A stretch of DNA of 64,000 nt, taken from positions 124,001 through 188,000 of the forward strand of contig JAACMV010000016.1 of assembly GCA_010909725.1 (NCBI GenBank), given 5' to 3'. The DNA comes from Picochlorum sp. 'celeri'. Its lineage: Eukaryota > Chlorophyta > Trebouxiophyceae. The translations under genes and the position numbers were made by a program. Below are positions 22,085-32,474 of this stretch, in pieces; the first letter of the stretch is position 1, and each line of letters begins with the position of its first letter. The notes under the pieces are model-generated. The model worked only from the letters and a program-made list of their open reading frames with translations. It was not told the origin of the DNA and ran no database searches.

Positions 22085-23180
22085 ATGTACAGGGGAGATA
22101 GTAGCGCTAAGAATAAACCATTGGTTGTGGTGGGTTCAGTGAATGCGGATTTGGTGATTGAAGTGGATCGGCTGCCGAAGAAGGGAGAGACTATTAGTGG
22201 GGGTGCCATGACAGTGCACCCTGGAGGAAAGGTGCTGAAATGCATGCCCATGCTGTTTGTAGTAGAAAACAGGTATATAACACTCAATGTGTTTCGATGC
22301 ATGTGTGTAGGGAGCGAATCAGGCGGTGGCAGCGTCAAATTTGGGCTATTCAACCCAATTTGTGGGGCAAGTGGGAAAAGATGCATATGCTCCCATGCTT
22401 GTGGCAGCATTGCAGCAAAGAGGCGTGGATACGAGCATGGTGCATTCAATAGAAGGATCTTCTGGTCTTGCGTTCATCATGTTGCAGCCTGGAGGAGAGA
22501 ATTCAATTGTGTTGGTTGGCGGGGCGAACACGAGTGAAGAGTGGCAGATTTCTGATGAGGTTACTGCTGCTATTCAGAATGCTGGTGTAGTATTACTACA
22601 GCGAGAAATCCCAGAATCAGTGAATGTCATATTTGCGAAATTAGCAACATCGGCACGTGTTCCAGTCATTCTTGATGCAGGAGGTGCCGAGAAGCCACTT
22701 GCCAGTGATTTACTTGCCAATATTTCCATATTGAGTCCAAATGAGACGGAACTTGCGCGCCTCACAGGGATGCCAACGAAGACAGAGAAAGAGTGCATCA
22801 AAGCCGCCGAGGCATTAGTTCACCAAGGAGTTAACAAAGTATTGGTAAAATTGGGCTCCAAGGGGTCCGTACTTGTTGATATTTACGGAAACACAATCAG
22901 GCAAAAGGCAGACAAAGTGCTGCATGTGGTGGACACAACTGGAGCTGGTGATTGTTTCACAGCCGCATTTGCTGTCGGCATGCTCCAAGGAAAATCCGAT
23001 CAAGAATCAATGGCATGGGCAAGCAAAGCTGCGGCGTTATGCATTCAGGCCGCCGGTGCAATTCCAAGCATGCCTACTCGAGCAGCCGTAGAGAGGTCAC
23101 TTGTTGGACACGGACAAGATCAGCCATCCGTGGATAAACAGACAAAGACAGTATCCCACGATCGGAACACATTTTGGTAG
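22085..23180 (+). CDS. RBKS: Ribokinase (PfkB family)
   Basis: Exons 22085-22231 and 22311-23180, with a 79-base phase-0 intron (GTGCTG donor), give 338 aa. The junction rebuilds the first PfkB motif, GGKGANQAVAASNLG. The second motif is DTTGAGDCFTAAFAVG with the catalytic Asp. The N-terminal VVGSVNADLVIEVDRLPKKGET is typical of ribokinase. The enzyme phosphorylates D-ribose to ribose-5-phosphate for nucleotide or pentose-phosphate use. No transit peptide is obvious. Convergent with RPS29, 47 bases apart. Confidence 0.93.
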
Positions 23181-23227
23181 ATTATATATAGATACATATA
23201 GGAGATGAATTACATACGTAATATTGT

Positions 23228-23398
23228 TTAACGATACTTGTTGAATCCAATATCCTTGGCATAGTGACGGAAGCACTGACGGCAAATGTTCATGCCATAC
23301 TTGCGGATCAAACCTCCCTGGTTTGAGCACACACGGCACTTACGAGATCCCTTTCCGTAATTCTTTGGATGAGAGTTCCAAACAGCGTCGTGACCCAT
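23228..23398 (-). CDS. RPS29: 40S ribosomal protein S29 (uS14)
   Basis: A 56-aa frame starting [20 protein letters not shown] and ending KDIGFNKYR. Four zinc-binding cysteines are arranged CRVC and CRQC, as in all cytosolic S29 proteins, and the length is exactly that of the family. It sits at the 40S head. It is short, so simple ORF cut-offs would miss it. Bases just upstream of the ATG end in AACAG, so a 5'-UTR intron is possible. Confidence 0.96.
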   Translation of the reverse strand: MGHDAVWNSHPKNYGKGSRKCRVCSNQGGLIRKYGMNICRQCFRHYAKDIGFNKYR

Positions 23399-23838
23399 CT
23401 CTGTTTTGTGTAGTTAATTGACTTGAGCAAATGCACGCTTTTACCACAGGGCAATCTCGAATAGCCCTACATCAGTCATATAACCTCATTAATTCCCATG
23501 TTTATCTTTATTTGAAAGTATTTTTCACCACAGAAAATGAAATGGCAGCGATTTCTCAAGAACACAGCCATGTGTAGGCGCCGACAAAGGTGGCTCTCAG
23601 CGCAATGGTCACAAACTCGTACCTTCAAGCGATAAGGGGTATAAATAGATCAGAAATATAAAGTTTTGTGTTTTGTTTGTGAACAGCGCACGTAGTTCTT
23701 GTCATATATATGGCGGCAAGCTGCATGACTCCCGAATACCTTGTCCCAATCGCCAGACTATGGTGATCTCCACCACTCACTTGACGATTGCGCAATCTCC
23801 ACACAGTCGCATTCATAATACATTGCACTCAAAAAATA

Positions 23839-24640
23839 ATGCTGACACAAGTTGCGCGATCGACGACTCCCATTGTGGCAGTCAATGGACAGGGGACTTC
23901 CTCTGTTGGTCCACAAAAACAGCAGAGGATTCGCTCATTTGCCCCTGCATCCGTGGTTCCACGCACATCACGAGCACATGTTATAGTTAGAGCATCAGGT
24001 ACGGGCGTAGGCCATGGCATCGCAAGAAAATGTGCTGTATGTGGTAGGAGTAGAACAGGGCTCACAGATTGATCATGTGCCTGCAGATGATGACGATTTC
24101 GAAGCACGTTTGGCTGCTCTGAAGAAGGCAAAAGGTGAGACACCGTATGGAGCTGGTGTGAAGAAGGGAAAAGGTGAAAGCGATTCTTCAGCAACAGAGA
24201 AGAGTGCTCCAGTGCGTGATTACTCTGATGAAACACTGTATTTTGAATCTGGTCCACATATGGGGGATTTGGCCATCAATGTAGCCTTGGGAACGACTCT
24301 GGTGTGGCTCCCCTTATCTATTGCCGCGGTAGGCAGATCTGCATTCGTCAAGTACAGGTTTACTGATCGACGCTTGTCTGCAATCACGACTGCTCCATGG
24401 AAGAATGAACAATTGGATGCTGCCTACGAAGAAGTGGTCGATGTGAAATCCATCGGCCGTGGAATTGGATTATGGGGAGACATGGTGGTGACACTGAAAG
24501 ATGGATCCAAGGTAGAGATGAGAGCTGTGCCAAAGTTCCGCGAGCTGCAGCAGTATATTCTGGACAGACGTGATGCACTCAAGGGTAGCAGTCCCAAGCC
24601 ATCTAGAGGAGGTGACGTCGATGCCAAAGGATTTCAGTAA
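23839..24640 (+). CDS. Plastid-targeted bacterial-type PH-domain membrane protein
   Basis: Two exons, 23839-23998 and about 24048-24640, give 250 aa. The first encodes a transit-like peptide (MLTQVARS... to ASVVPRTSRAHVIVRAS). The intron (donor GTACGG) is needed to join the frames. The 49-base choice ending at 24047 keeps the frame, and 24050 would also. The mature part has an acidic linker, a hydrophobic pair (MGDLAINVALGTTLVWLPLSIAA) and a YdbS-like PH domain (FVKYRFTDRRLSAITTAPW, VVDVKSIGRGIGLWGDMVVTLKDGS). It is probably anchored in the thylakoid or envelope membrane. Function is unknown. The splice site is moderately sure, the domain call good. Confidence 0.7.
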
Positions 24641-24913
24641 GTGTTCGAATAATATATATTTTTAGTATCCAAAGTATTTACATCTACTTGCGTATCTCAC
24701 GGTTGTATGAACCAATGAAAACAAACATTAATGAACAAGAAAAACAAATCATGGTATCCAGTCATGCGTTGCCAACCATTCCACCGTACATACACGACGA
24801 CTAGTCAATAATATTCAATCCTTTGATGATATGAATCTATTTCAAAATCTTAACAACCATGCAAGCCTGCTTGCATCATGCCATGGTTGTTATTTCTGTA
24901 CATGCATCAAAAT

Positions 24914-26029
24914 TCAACACTTTTGTGACCAAATTGACTGAACTGCTAGAAACTCATGCAAGCTTTGCCCATGTCGCTGCATAGAGTCTTCCGTGCTGCC
25001 AAATAAACTCTGACGAGGAGCATGTGCGAGCCCTCCTTGCCATCCTGCTCCAATTGTTGGAGAATCTCTTGCTTCATGCTCCTGGGCCAAATACTGTTTC
25101 ATCGCCATTTTTTCCGTATGCGTCACAGGTGGAGACATCGCCATTGTATTATTCATAGGCATCAATCTGTGTGCAGAGTCTTTCGCATAGGCATCCATCA
25201 ACAGAGCGCCCTGTGAAGGCATTGATGGGGGTGGGTATGACACACCAGATGCAGGTACCATGAGGTCATCTTGCAACTGAGCTCTTTTCAATCGCGCCAG
25301 TAGATTCTCCAACGTTTCTTGATTTGAATCATGAGTCTGCACACGACACAACCCTGCAGACGCGGGGATGTCCGAATGCTGCCCCGACACCCCCACATGA
25401 TACAAACTGCATCCATCTCCATGGCGACACTGCCCTCTCAGATAGTCCACGCAGACATCACTGCACACCGTATTTGGATTCTTCTGCTCAACTTCTCCAG
25501 TAGAAGAACGCTTGTGCACTTGCTGAAACAGTGACGAATAATCGTGAGAGTACTTGCAATGCTGCCCTTTGGAACACGTATTCTTCACAAAATCATAGCA
25601 AATTGGTGCCTTTTTCTTCCCCTTTCCAATCGTCTCCTTCTTCGGCGTCGACTGATCAATCATCGGCTTTAAATTGTTCAAATCATGCGAAAACCGACAC
25701 ATCACGCCCCGGGTACAGGTCCCTTTCAAAAAGTCAAAACAGATGCCCTTTTCTTGTGAATTGACCTCAATAATGTACCCCACATCGTGACTAAACTTGC
25801 AATTCTCCCCACGCCGGCATTGCCCTTTTGTAAAATCAAAGCAAATTTGCTCTTTCGGTACAACAGATTTCTTCGATGATGCATTCGCACGCTGTCTCTG
25901 TGTCTGAGACCCCACAGGACTCGGTTCATGATGCCCAGTCCCAGCAGCAGCCACAGCCGCATACCCCTCTAAACCACCCTGCTTCTCATGCGATGGAACA
26001 CTGTTCTTTCTGCCAGTCTCCATCGCCAT
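24914..26029 (-). CDS. CCCH zinc-finger RNA-binding protein (four fingers)
   Basis: 371 aa. Four C-x7-C-x5-C-x3-H fingers: C63-C71-C77-H81, C97-C105-C111-H115, C144-C152-C158-H162 and C193-C201-C207-H211. The first three share the style ICFDFTKGQC...CKFSHD. Such tandem fingers bind single-stranded, often AU-rich, RNA and act in mRNA processing or decay. The C-terminal 150 residues are low in complexity, with Gln, Met and Pro, and no known domain. No membrane or targeting signal. The specific family member is not resolved. Confidence 0.85.
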   Translation of the reverse strand: MAMETGRKNSVPSHEKQGGLEGYAAVAAAGTGHHEPSPVGSQTQRQRANASSKKSVVPKEQICFDFTKGQCRRGENCKFSHDVGYIIEVNSQEKGICFDFLKGTCTRGVMCRFSHDLNNLKPMIDQSTPKKETIGKGKKKAPICYDFVKNTCSKGQHCKYSHDYSSLFQQVHKRSSTGEVEQKNPNTVCSDVCVDYLRGQCRHGDGCSLYHVGVSGQHSDIPASAGLCRVQTHDSNQETLENLLARLKRAQLQDDLMVPASGVSYPPPSMPSQGALLMDAYAKDSAHRLMPMNNTMAMSPPVTHTEKMAMKQYLAQEHEARDSPTIGAGWQGGLAHAPRQSLFGSTEDSMQRHGQSLHEFLAVQSIWSQKC

Positions 26030-26619
26030 ATCACCCTCCTACAACCACAAAGACCCAAACGTGGTCAACCACCCGACGACACGTGGTAGACTCCACCTCG
26101 TCCCACCTCAACGTATACACGTATAAATCACCCTTGTTTATTCTCGAGGACAATCCCTCGACCACCACGACATCCATCCGAGACCCTAGAGCCTGAAAAA
26201 TTCCAAATTCCAACAACGACAATCTCCCCTCCCTACCATCCTAATCCCCCATACCTCGATCAATTGTCCCAATTATACTTAATTATGTAACTCTGATGGA
26301 TAATTGGATGTAGAACACATACAGATTGTCCAATCCAAACACCCCGAGCTCTCGTCACTCGCGACTCGTTGGTACTCCAAGGTTCAGCGTAAATCACGCA
26401 CAAATCCCTTTATGTACACTATTGTACTCGTATTTATATTATAAATGAGTCTCTAGATGACAGTAGTAGGGTATTTGTACACGTACATTGTTTCCCGCCA
26501 CGTTGACGCGAATCAGGCGCCACTCGGGACAGGTGGAAAATCATCCCGTTGACCATGGGAATCCGAGTCAGCAGCAGCAGCTGCCACCCTCCTTCTAGCA
26601 TTGCTATACATAGCATGGA
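26030..26619. other. Intergenic region upstream of the CCCH gene
   Basis: 590 bases between two minus-strand genes. It should hold the CCCH promoter and the 3' end signals of neither strand's coding part. I see no RNA gene or repeat. Confidence 0.4.
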
Positions 26620-27321
26620 TTACAGGTGTGCCTGTCGTGGCGAATGTGATTTTTCGATGAATTGAACAAGAATACGCTTCATATCATCGTGTATTCGAGG
26701 AACCACATGCCCACGGTCATGTGTCAACACAACAGGTGCTTGGAAGCTCCTGATCAACTGATTTGTAAGCCTCTTGATGGGATCATTCTGCCCAATGATG
26801 TGCACCGAGGGTATATGGGCAAGATTATCATAATATGCTGAAAATCTGGGATCTCGCACTCGGATGCCAGCGATGCAAATGATAAACTTGAGCTTTGAGA
26901 ATCCTGTCAAGGCCTGCCCCGAATGTTGCAGCCCTGCAAGCAGCGCTGCCATGGCAGCTCCTTGAGAAAACCCGACAATGCCGTCAAACCCGTGATGCTC
27001 ATTCCATACCTTTTCAATATATTCCAACGATCTATCAGCGTTCACGTACTCCCACTGCCCATCCTCCTTGCGCTGGGTGGCATTCCACCATTCATAGTAT
27101 GAGGTGCTTGGGAAGGCAGCCACAACATCATTGGGAATGGGCCCAGATGCGATATTCGGCGCATCGATAAAGACAATCTCAGCATTACATTCCTCATGTA
27201 GTACCTTGGAGAAGCCTGATAGTGCCATTTGTTTCTCTAATATCGCACCGGATGTTCGAAAGCTATGCAAAGCCAAGAGCTTGACTGTCTGGCGTGGGTG
27301 ACTCGGATTTCTTCCAGCCAT
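26620..27321 (-). CDS. FSH1-family serine hydrolase
   Basis: 233 aa. N-terminal VKLLALHSFRTSGAILEKQ is the first strand and helix of the FSH1 (DUF341) alpha/beta hydrolase family. The catalytic triad is visible: nucleophile Ser119 in GFSQGAAMAA, Asp180 in IIGQNDPIK and His205 in HDRGHVVP. Human OVCA2 and yeast FSH1-3 are members; OVCA2 hydrolyses long-chain esters. Length is normal and no signal peptide is present. Substrate is unknown. Confidence 0.88.
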   Translation of the reverse strand: MAGRNPSHPRQTVKLLALHSFRTSGAILEKQMALSGFSKVLHEECNAEIVFIDAPNIASGPIPNDVVAAFPSTSYYEWWNATQRKEDGQWEYVNADRSLEYIEKVWNEHHGFDGIVGFSQGAAMAALLAGLQHSGQALTGFSKLKFIICIAGIRVRDPRFSAYYDNLAHIPSVHIIGQNDPIKRLTNQLIRSFQAPVVLTHDRGHVVPRIHDDMKRILVQFIEKSHSPRQAHL

Positions 27322-28276
27322 GACTTGGTAGGTCTTGTTTTTATGAACTTCTCCTAGTAGTAAATCTATGTCTTATCTGTACGGATCCTGAGCGCTTCTA
27401 TAAAAATGGACTCTACTACCGGAGTGTCGCATTCTTCTTCATCGACAAGTCGAATCTCTCCATCTGAGGCAGATATGGGTTGAAAAATACATCAATAATG
27501 AAAGAATAATGTACATGGCAAAAACCATAAATGGAAAGGATGCCAAATGGGTGGTTGACGCGCTCTTGCTTTGAAAGACGACTGGATGAGAACTTTGACT
27601 TTTTTCTTTTCAGATACGACTCTTAAGAGGTTGAACATATGTAGTTGTTGGGTTCTTGGAAGGTTTTTTTTAACATTGCTTCGAAGTACGCAATTTTGAT
27701 GTAAGATGGTGTCGCTGTTTGCTGACATGCCATTTTATTAGACAAGTATGGAGGTGTAGAGTTGTACAGGACCAGGAGGTGAGAACCCAGAAGAGTTTGC
27801 ATCAAATTAAAAAAAAGATGCCCAGACCTCATTATGTTTGGCTCCTCATGTATTTTTTTTTATCTGTAGAGACAAGTATCTGTATTGCCATGAGGGAGCT
27901 TCACATCTGAAATGATTTAAAGGCAATCATGAAGAAATCATACAAGACAGTGCTGCGAGAATTCAGGAACTTTTGAGTACTTAAAAATCTTCCCCCTCTT
28001 GTGGAGCAGTATCAAAAAACATCTCTTCAAGAGTAGAAACATTGTTTGTAAGGTAAACGGACATTCTCCTGATTAAAGGGGCAGAGGTATCCAGATCACC
28101 CAGGAGTGGAGCCTTATGTAAGGCCATGGCCTCAAGGATGCCCCTCATTTGTTCAAACATCATTGACAGAATCCACACAGCAGATAAAAATATAGAAATA
28201 AATACTTTTAAATCGATAGTATTGCTGTAAATTTTCTAGAATAGCAGTAGTGTCGATAGTTCCGAGGTTTTCTTGA
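27322..28276. other. Gene-poor stretch
   Basis: About 955 bases with only short frames. A minus-strand pair (27981-28178 and 28153-28356) looks protein-like, but I could not join them in frame with any GT/AG pair. It is AT-rich and I see no RNA gene. Confidence 0.4.
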
Positions 28277-29113
28277 ATGATCTTACAATTGCAACCGTTG
28301 TCGTGTATACGTGCTGCTTCTGTAAGAGTACTATACACCGGTAAAAAGCCTATCATAAACCCTATACGAACTTTAGAAAAACAAAACCATCGCTATACGC
28401 CCTCGTATACAAAATACAGCAGTCACTCGAGTGCCATGGGAAATAGCGAAAGTAAGACTGAGGCAGCTCATGAAGAACATGGCGTTGCGGAAGAGATTTT
28501 AGACTTTTGGTTTGGAGATGGAACAGCCTCATGGAGAAATGCGAGCGAATGGGATCCCCTGACACAGCATCTTCCCTTGTGGATGGAAAAAAATGATGCA
28601 ACTGACGCTACAATCGCATCAAAGTTTGGCAAGCATATTGACCGTGTACTAGATGGGACCTACAGTCACTGGAGTGATGCAAGTGCACCCTTCGACCATA
28701 AGATGGCATACATTCTCCTCGGGGATCAGTTCTGCAGAAACGTGCACAGGAATTCTGCAACAATGTACCAAGCTGATCCACTTGTTCTCCCGTTGGCGAA
28801 GATATTATTGCATGATAAGGTCCAAATGCCTCTCTTTCAAAAGTTCTTCGTCCTGCTACCACTGATGCACTCGGAATCTGTCGAGGATCAGAGAGAGTGT
28901 GTTGCCCAATTTGAAACCCTATTAGATGCTGCAAAAAAAGCGAATGAGGAAGCGGCCGTGAAATTTCTGACCCAAACCTTGGGGTATGCTATACTCCATA
29001 GAGATATCGTGGAACAGTATGGAAGATTTCCCCATCGTAATGCGATTCTAGGTCGAGAAAACACAGCAGAAGAAGCCAAGGGATTGGCCGATGGAACAAT
29101 TCGGTCATTTTGA
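28277..29113 (+). CDS. DUF924 family protein
   Basis: 278 aa from the ATG at 28277, or 225 aa from the ATG at 28436. Family marks are EEILDFWFGDG, YILLGDQFCRNVHR, FVLLPLMHSESVEDQ and YGRFPHRNAILGR near the C terminus. These helical, TPR-like proteins occur in bacteria and eukaryotes and have no proven reaction. The long form would begin with a basic, Ser-rich stretch that could be a mitochondrial presequence. The short form starts MGNSES, which fits the N-myristoylation rule (Gly2, Ser6). The two starts could give two locations; I cannot tell which is used. Confidence 0.82.
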   Translation: MILQLQPLSCIRAASVRVLYTGKKPIINPIRTLEKQNHRYTPSYTKYSSHSSAMGNSESKTEAAHEEHGVAEEILDFWFGDGTASWRNASEWDPLTQHLPLWMEKNDATDATIASKFGKHIDRVLDGTYSHWSDASAPFDHKMAYILLGDQFCRNVHRNSATMYQADPLVLPLAKILLHDKVQMPLFQKFFVLLPLMHSESVEDQRECVAQFETLLDAAKKANEEAAVKFLTQTLGYAILHRDIVEQYGRFPHRNAILGRENTAEEAKGLADGTIRSF

Positions 29114-29243
29114 TTTTTTTACTTGCCTCTCGGCAAAGAGGGCTACGCATGTACTACATAATAACATATTTAAATACATCATAGACATGACCAAAGCAAT
29201 AGACTTGCAAGTGTAAAGAATTCGGTAACACAATAGCAACAAA

Positions 29244-30419
29244 ATGGCCTCCAAGTGCCCATTTTCGTACCTATGGGAGAACAAGACAGATGCACAGGGC
29301 TCGCCTCATGAAGCATCAGAATCGAAGAAGAAATCTTCAGAAAAAAATATAGCCAGCGATGAGCAAGAAACAGGATCGAATTCTTCCAAAGAGCGTTCCG
29401 CAGAAGTTGGGACATGTCCACTTGGGTTTGGGTCTGGAAAGGAGGGGCCTCGAATGGGTATTTTCCATTGTATCATTTGTAAATCAATCATGTTTGAGGC
29501 ATCGATAACGAATTGTGGGCATACATTCTGCAAACACTGTATAGAAAAGTGTCGAGACTGTCCTGCTTGTGGAGCGGATATTACTGACATACAGCCGAAT
29601 AAAGAGATTCAGGAGGCGATAGATGAGTTTGTAGCAGCTCATGCGGGGGATGTGAGCTTTTGGGAGTTGGAAGATGTTGGGTTTGTGGGTGGGAAGGAGA
29701 TGACCAACAAGACAGCATTGGAGCGGGTACAGGATAGAGCATATTTTCATCTGCAGGCTGGGATGCGGGCCATGTCAGGGGGGAATATCCCGAATGCACG
29801 GCATCAATTTACGGAATCCAAGCGTGTTTTTGAAGAGTATGTGCGGGGTGATTCTGCTGAGAGGACGGCAGTCTTGCCTCAGTTGGGGGCAGTGTATGGG
29901 TGTCTGGGGGATTGTGAGAGGAACAGTGGGCATGTTGAGGAGGCCAAGGAATATTATACAAAGAGTATTGACGCAGTACAAGAGTCTTTGCGGTATAGTT
30001 CTTCGGACAAACACAGGAATGGGTCTTCAACCAATGAGACGCTGCATGCACTGAGTGTTTCTCTGAACAAGGTTGGTGAATTGCATCACATTCAGGGCGA
30101 GCTGCAGGAAGCGCTGTCATACTATCAGCGAGCATTAGATGTGAGGCGGGAGCGTCTGGACACCTACCTGAAACAGTCAGAGGAGATCCAACCTGAAATT
30201 GAAGTGTCCTTGATGCTGGATGTTGCCACGAGTCAGGCCAAAGTTGCTGATGCAATGCAGGCGTGTGAAAACGCGGAGGACGCGGCTGCATTAGATGCTG
30301 AAACACGAGCATTATTACAGAATATTCAAGGGAAACTGCATCAGTGCCATGCTGCAACCTCTCATGCAAAATTCAAAGCATTATCTGCACATTTTTCTTC
30401 TTCATTGCATAGTGAATGA
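29244..30419 (+). CDS. RING-finger E3 ligase with TPR-like repeats
   Basis: 391 aa, intronless. The RING finger (FHCIICKSIMFEASI, then NCGHTFCKHCIEKC and CPACG) has the C3HC4 layout near residues 75-110. The C-terminal two thirds hold TPR-like helices (ALERVQDRAYFHLQAGMRAM, VSLNKVGELHHIQGELQEAL with SYYQRALDVRRERL). Probable role: ubiquitin transfer to a TPR-bound substrate. The N terminus has two Cys-Pro motifs (KCPFSYLW and TCPLGFG) that resemble heme-regulatory motifs. The convergent neighbour carries similar ones. Substrate is unknown. Confidence 0.85.
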   Translation: MASKCPFSYLWENKTDAQGSPHEASESKKKSSEKNIASDEQETGSNSSKERSAEVGTCPLGFGSGKEGPRMGIFHCIICKSIMFEASITNCGHTFCKHCIEKCRDCPACGADITDIQPNKEIQEAIDEFVAAHAGDVSFWELEDVGFVGGKEMTNKTALERVQDRAYFHLQAGMRAMSGGNIPNARHQFTESKRVFEEYVRGDSAERTAVLPQLGAVYGCLGDCERNSGHVEEAKEYYTKSIDAVQESLRYSSSDKHRNGSSTNETLHALSVSLNKVGELHHIQGELQEALSYYQRALDVRRERLDTYLKQSEEIQPEIEVSLMLDVATSQAKVADAMQACENAEDAAALDAETRALLQNIQGKLHQCHAATSHAKFKALSAHFSSSLHSE

Positions 30420-30504
30420 GTTTATGTTACAAAAAACTACTAGTATACAAAGTATGATTGAATAATAATAATAATATAGTAGTACGATAATACGCGCATC
30501 AGCA

Positions 30505-31653
30505 TCAGCATGCTTTGATGGCTGGAGCTGCGGGGTGACCATCTGGCAACAAGCTCATGACAAGTGTCTGAGGAAGTGCAGCGACATCTTTTGGCCCTGG
30601 CATTCGTATGGAGAACTCCCCACGCAATCTTTTCTTCTCTATAGAGCTTCCGATCTGCTGTCCTATGATAGATCCTACCACAGTCAGACCAAGCCCCCAG
30701 GTAGGCATCATGACAGCCTTGCGAAGCATGGCCACAAATGGCACAGTGGCATGCACTGCCAGGATCCAACCGGGACTGAACTTCTTGGTATGTTCTCTCA
30801 GCATACCACACGGAAGATTAAAAGATATGGCCACACTCGAGAGAGCAAGTGCTCGTATAGGGAGAGCCTGGGGCCTCAACTGCCTGACAGCCTTCATGCG
30901 AGCCACAGCAGCACGCATGGCAACTATGGCAGGAGGACATTGCAGCTGCTTCGCACCACCTAACGCGATCACTCCACTCGCAGAGCTCGACAAAAAGTTA
31001 CCAATTGAGAATCCTCTGCTACTATGACGATACTTGGATGGATTCTCTTTCCGAGAATGAGATGGAGGCGTGACAAAACCACCCTGGCGCTTATCAACAG
31101 ATACATGAGATGACGAAGACCCAGTGCCTGTGTTTGTCGATACGGCATTTCCTCCCTTTCCCTGATTGCTATTTTTCAATTGCCTCTTCTGCTGCTGCTG
31201 CTTCCTCTTGGAGCGGAGCCTCCGCATCATATTAGCTGCAGAGTTTGGGAGATTTGAGAACCCGGACAAACTCATAGATGCCATCAATGGCATCTCAGCT
31301 TGCTCATCACTAATATCTTCAGTGGTATCATGCAATGGCACGCAGCCTCGAGGCCCGTGGAACAAATCCATTACCACTTGGAAACTGTGTCCCTCGTCTT
31401 CAGGAAACAAGGGCCGGTGTGTTGCCTTCTCGGGAGACCGACCCTGCTCCTTCATACCATCTATTGCAATAAATGGATTCAGTGCGAGGTTCTTGGCGAA
31501 ATCTTTGCCCTGTTTCTCTGAAACGCGTTTCAGGAAGGGACACTGAGCTACCGCTCCTTCTACCAAATCTTCGGCGTGAGGACACAACCCTCCATGTTTT
31601 TGAGTAAATGTATCCATAGTATCTCTATGAGAACGCTGATTGCATGATATCAT
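30505..31653 (-). CDS. Membrane protein with Cys-Pro motifs, function unknown
   Basis: 382 aa from the ATG at 31653; an alternative ATG is at 31617. The N terminus has LCPHAEDL and QCPFLKRV (Cys24 and Cys38), similar to the heme-regulatory motifs of ALA synthase. A basic, Gln-rich, disordered middle (RRLRSKRKQQQQKRQ) follows. Two or three hydrophobic segments near 275-345 (ALALSSVAISFNL, WILAVHATVPFVAML, LGLTVVGSIIGQQIG) suggest a membrane anchor. It ends IKAC. I do not recognise the family. It converges on the RING-TPR gene with 85 bases between stops. Confidence 0.65.
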   Translation of the reverse strand: MISCNQRSHRDTMDTFTQKHGGLCPHAEDLVEGAVAQCPFLKRVSEKQGKDFAKNLALNPFIAIDGMKEQGRSPEKATHRPLFPEDEGHSFQVVMDLFHGPRGCVPLHDTTEDISDEQAEMPLMASMSLSGFSNLPNSAANMMRRLRSKRKQQQQKRQLKNSNQGKGGNAVSTNTGTGSSSSHVSVDKRQGGFVTPPSHSRKENPSKYRHSSRGFSIGNFLSSSASGVIALGGAKQLQCPPAIVAMRAAVARMKAVRQLRPQALPIRALALSSVAISFNLPCGMLREHTKKFSPGWILAVHATVPFVAMLRKAVMMPTWGLGLTVVGSIIGQQIGSSIEKKRLRGEFSIRMPGPKDVAALPQTLVMSLLPDGHPAAPAIKAC

Positions 31654-31881
31654 GGTCCTGTTTCAAGGTGACGTGACCGACGTTGCAATGCTGGGGTTCT
31701 CCCGAGGAAGCTGATACTACGATAAGAACAACAGATCTCGTTGCAGTACGAAAAAAGCAAATTTATTCCTGTAATCAGTACATTGGTCAATTATCAGTGC
31801 GATGTTCTTGACGGACTTGTGTGCAAAACAAAACCATGCGGAGCATCTCAAAGTCCGTATTAAAATACATTAGAACAGCAA

Positions 31882-32466
31882 ATGTGTCCATCTGCCCAAC
31901 GAAACCACGCAGTTGATGTAAAACAATCCTTCACAATGTTTGATAGTTTGAAAAGCCCTCATGACGTTGCCATTATTGCAATGGCTGTTCTCCTCGGAAG
32001 TTTCTTGCTGAATCTCTTCGAACGCTTTGCTTTCGAATGGAAGGTTCCGGATACTCGAGAGAAAGAGATGGAGCTAACTAGATCTATAGAAGATTTGAAG
32101 AAGGAGGCGGCAAAGTTGATGACGCCAGAGACTTTTGCTGCGTCGGCAAAGGCAGAGAGAAAAGCAATAGCTCTGGAGAAGGAGTTGGATACGATGCGTA
32201 GGAATCGTGCGATTGCTGGGATGCATTATATGGTGACATTACCAAGGACAATGAGGATGGTTTTGTTCGTCGGGGCCGTGTTTGTTGCCCTGACGGGTCA
32301 CACCAAGGTTGTGTGCTTTATGGATCCTAGCACTCTGTGGCCATTGGGGCGATGGCTATCCCTCTTGTCGGGGCATGGGGCTTCTGATGGGGTAATTGGA
32401 TTGCTACCTTGGTGCATACTGTGTCACAGAGTGACTAAATCTCTCGTAAGTAGTGAAAATAAATAA
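31882..32466 (+). CDS. GET1: GET1/WRB-like tail-anchored protein insertion receptor
   Basis: 194 aa, or 176 from the second ATG at 31936 (MFDSLKSP), which fits the family better. Layout: an N-terminal membrane segment (VAIIAMAVLLGSFLLNLF), a cytosolic coiled coil (KEMELTRSIEDLKKEAAKL...PETFAASAKAERKAIALEKEL), then two more membrane segments. This is the pattern of GET1/WRB, which with GET2/CAML docks the GET3 ATPase at the ER and inserts tail-anchored proteins. The motif F-A-x-x-A-K-x-E-R-K is conserved. Its stop codon lies only 8 bases from that of the channel gene. Confidence 0.82.
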   Translation: MCPSAQRNHAVDVKQSFTMFDSLKSPHDVAIIAMAVLLGSFLLNLFERFAFEWKVPDTREKEMELTRSIEDLKKEAAKLMTPETFAASAKAERKAIALEKELDTMRRNRAIAGMHYMVTLPRTMRMVLFVGAVFVALTGHTKVVCFMDPSTLWPLGRWLSLLSGHGASDGVIGLLPWCILCHRVTKSLVSSENK

Positions 32467-32474
32467 AGACGAAT

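Noticed and set aside
27981..28356. Two minus-strand frames that might form a small spliced gene (ending LEEMFFDTAPQEGEDF)
   Set aside because: No GT/AG pair joins them in frame: the donors at AAAA|GTATTT and AATT|GTAAGA both give phase 1, and no acceptor fits. It may be real with an exon I cannot see.
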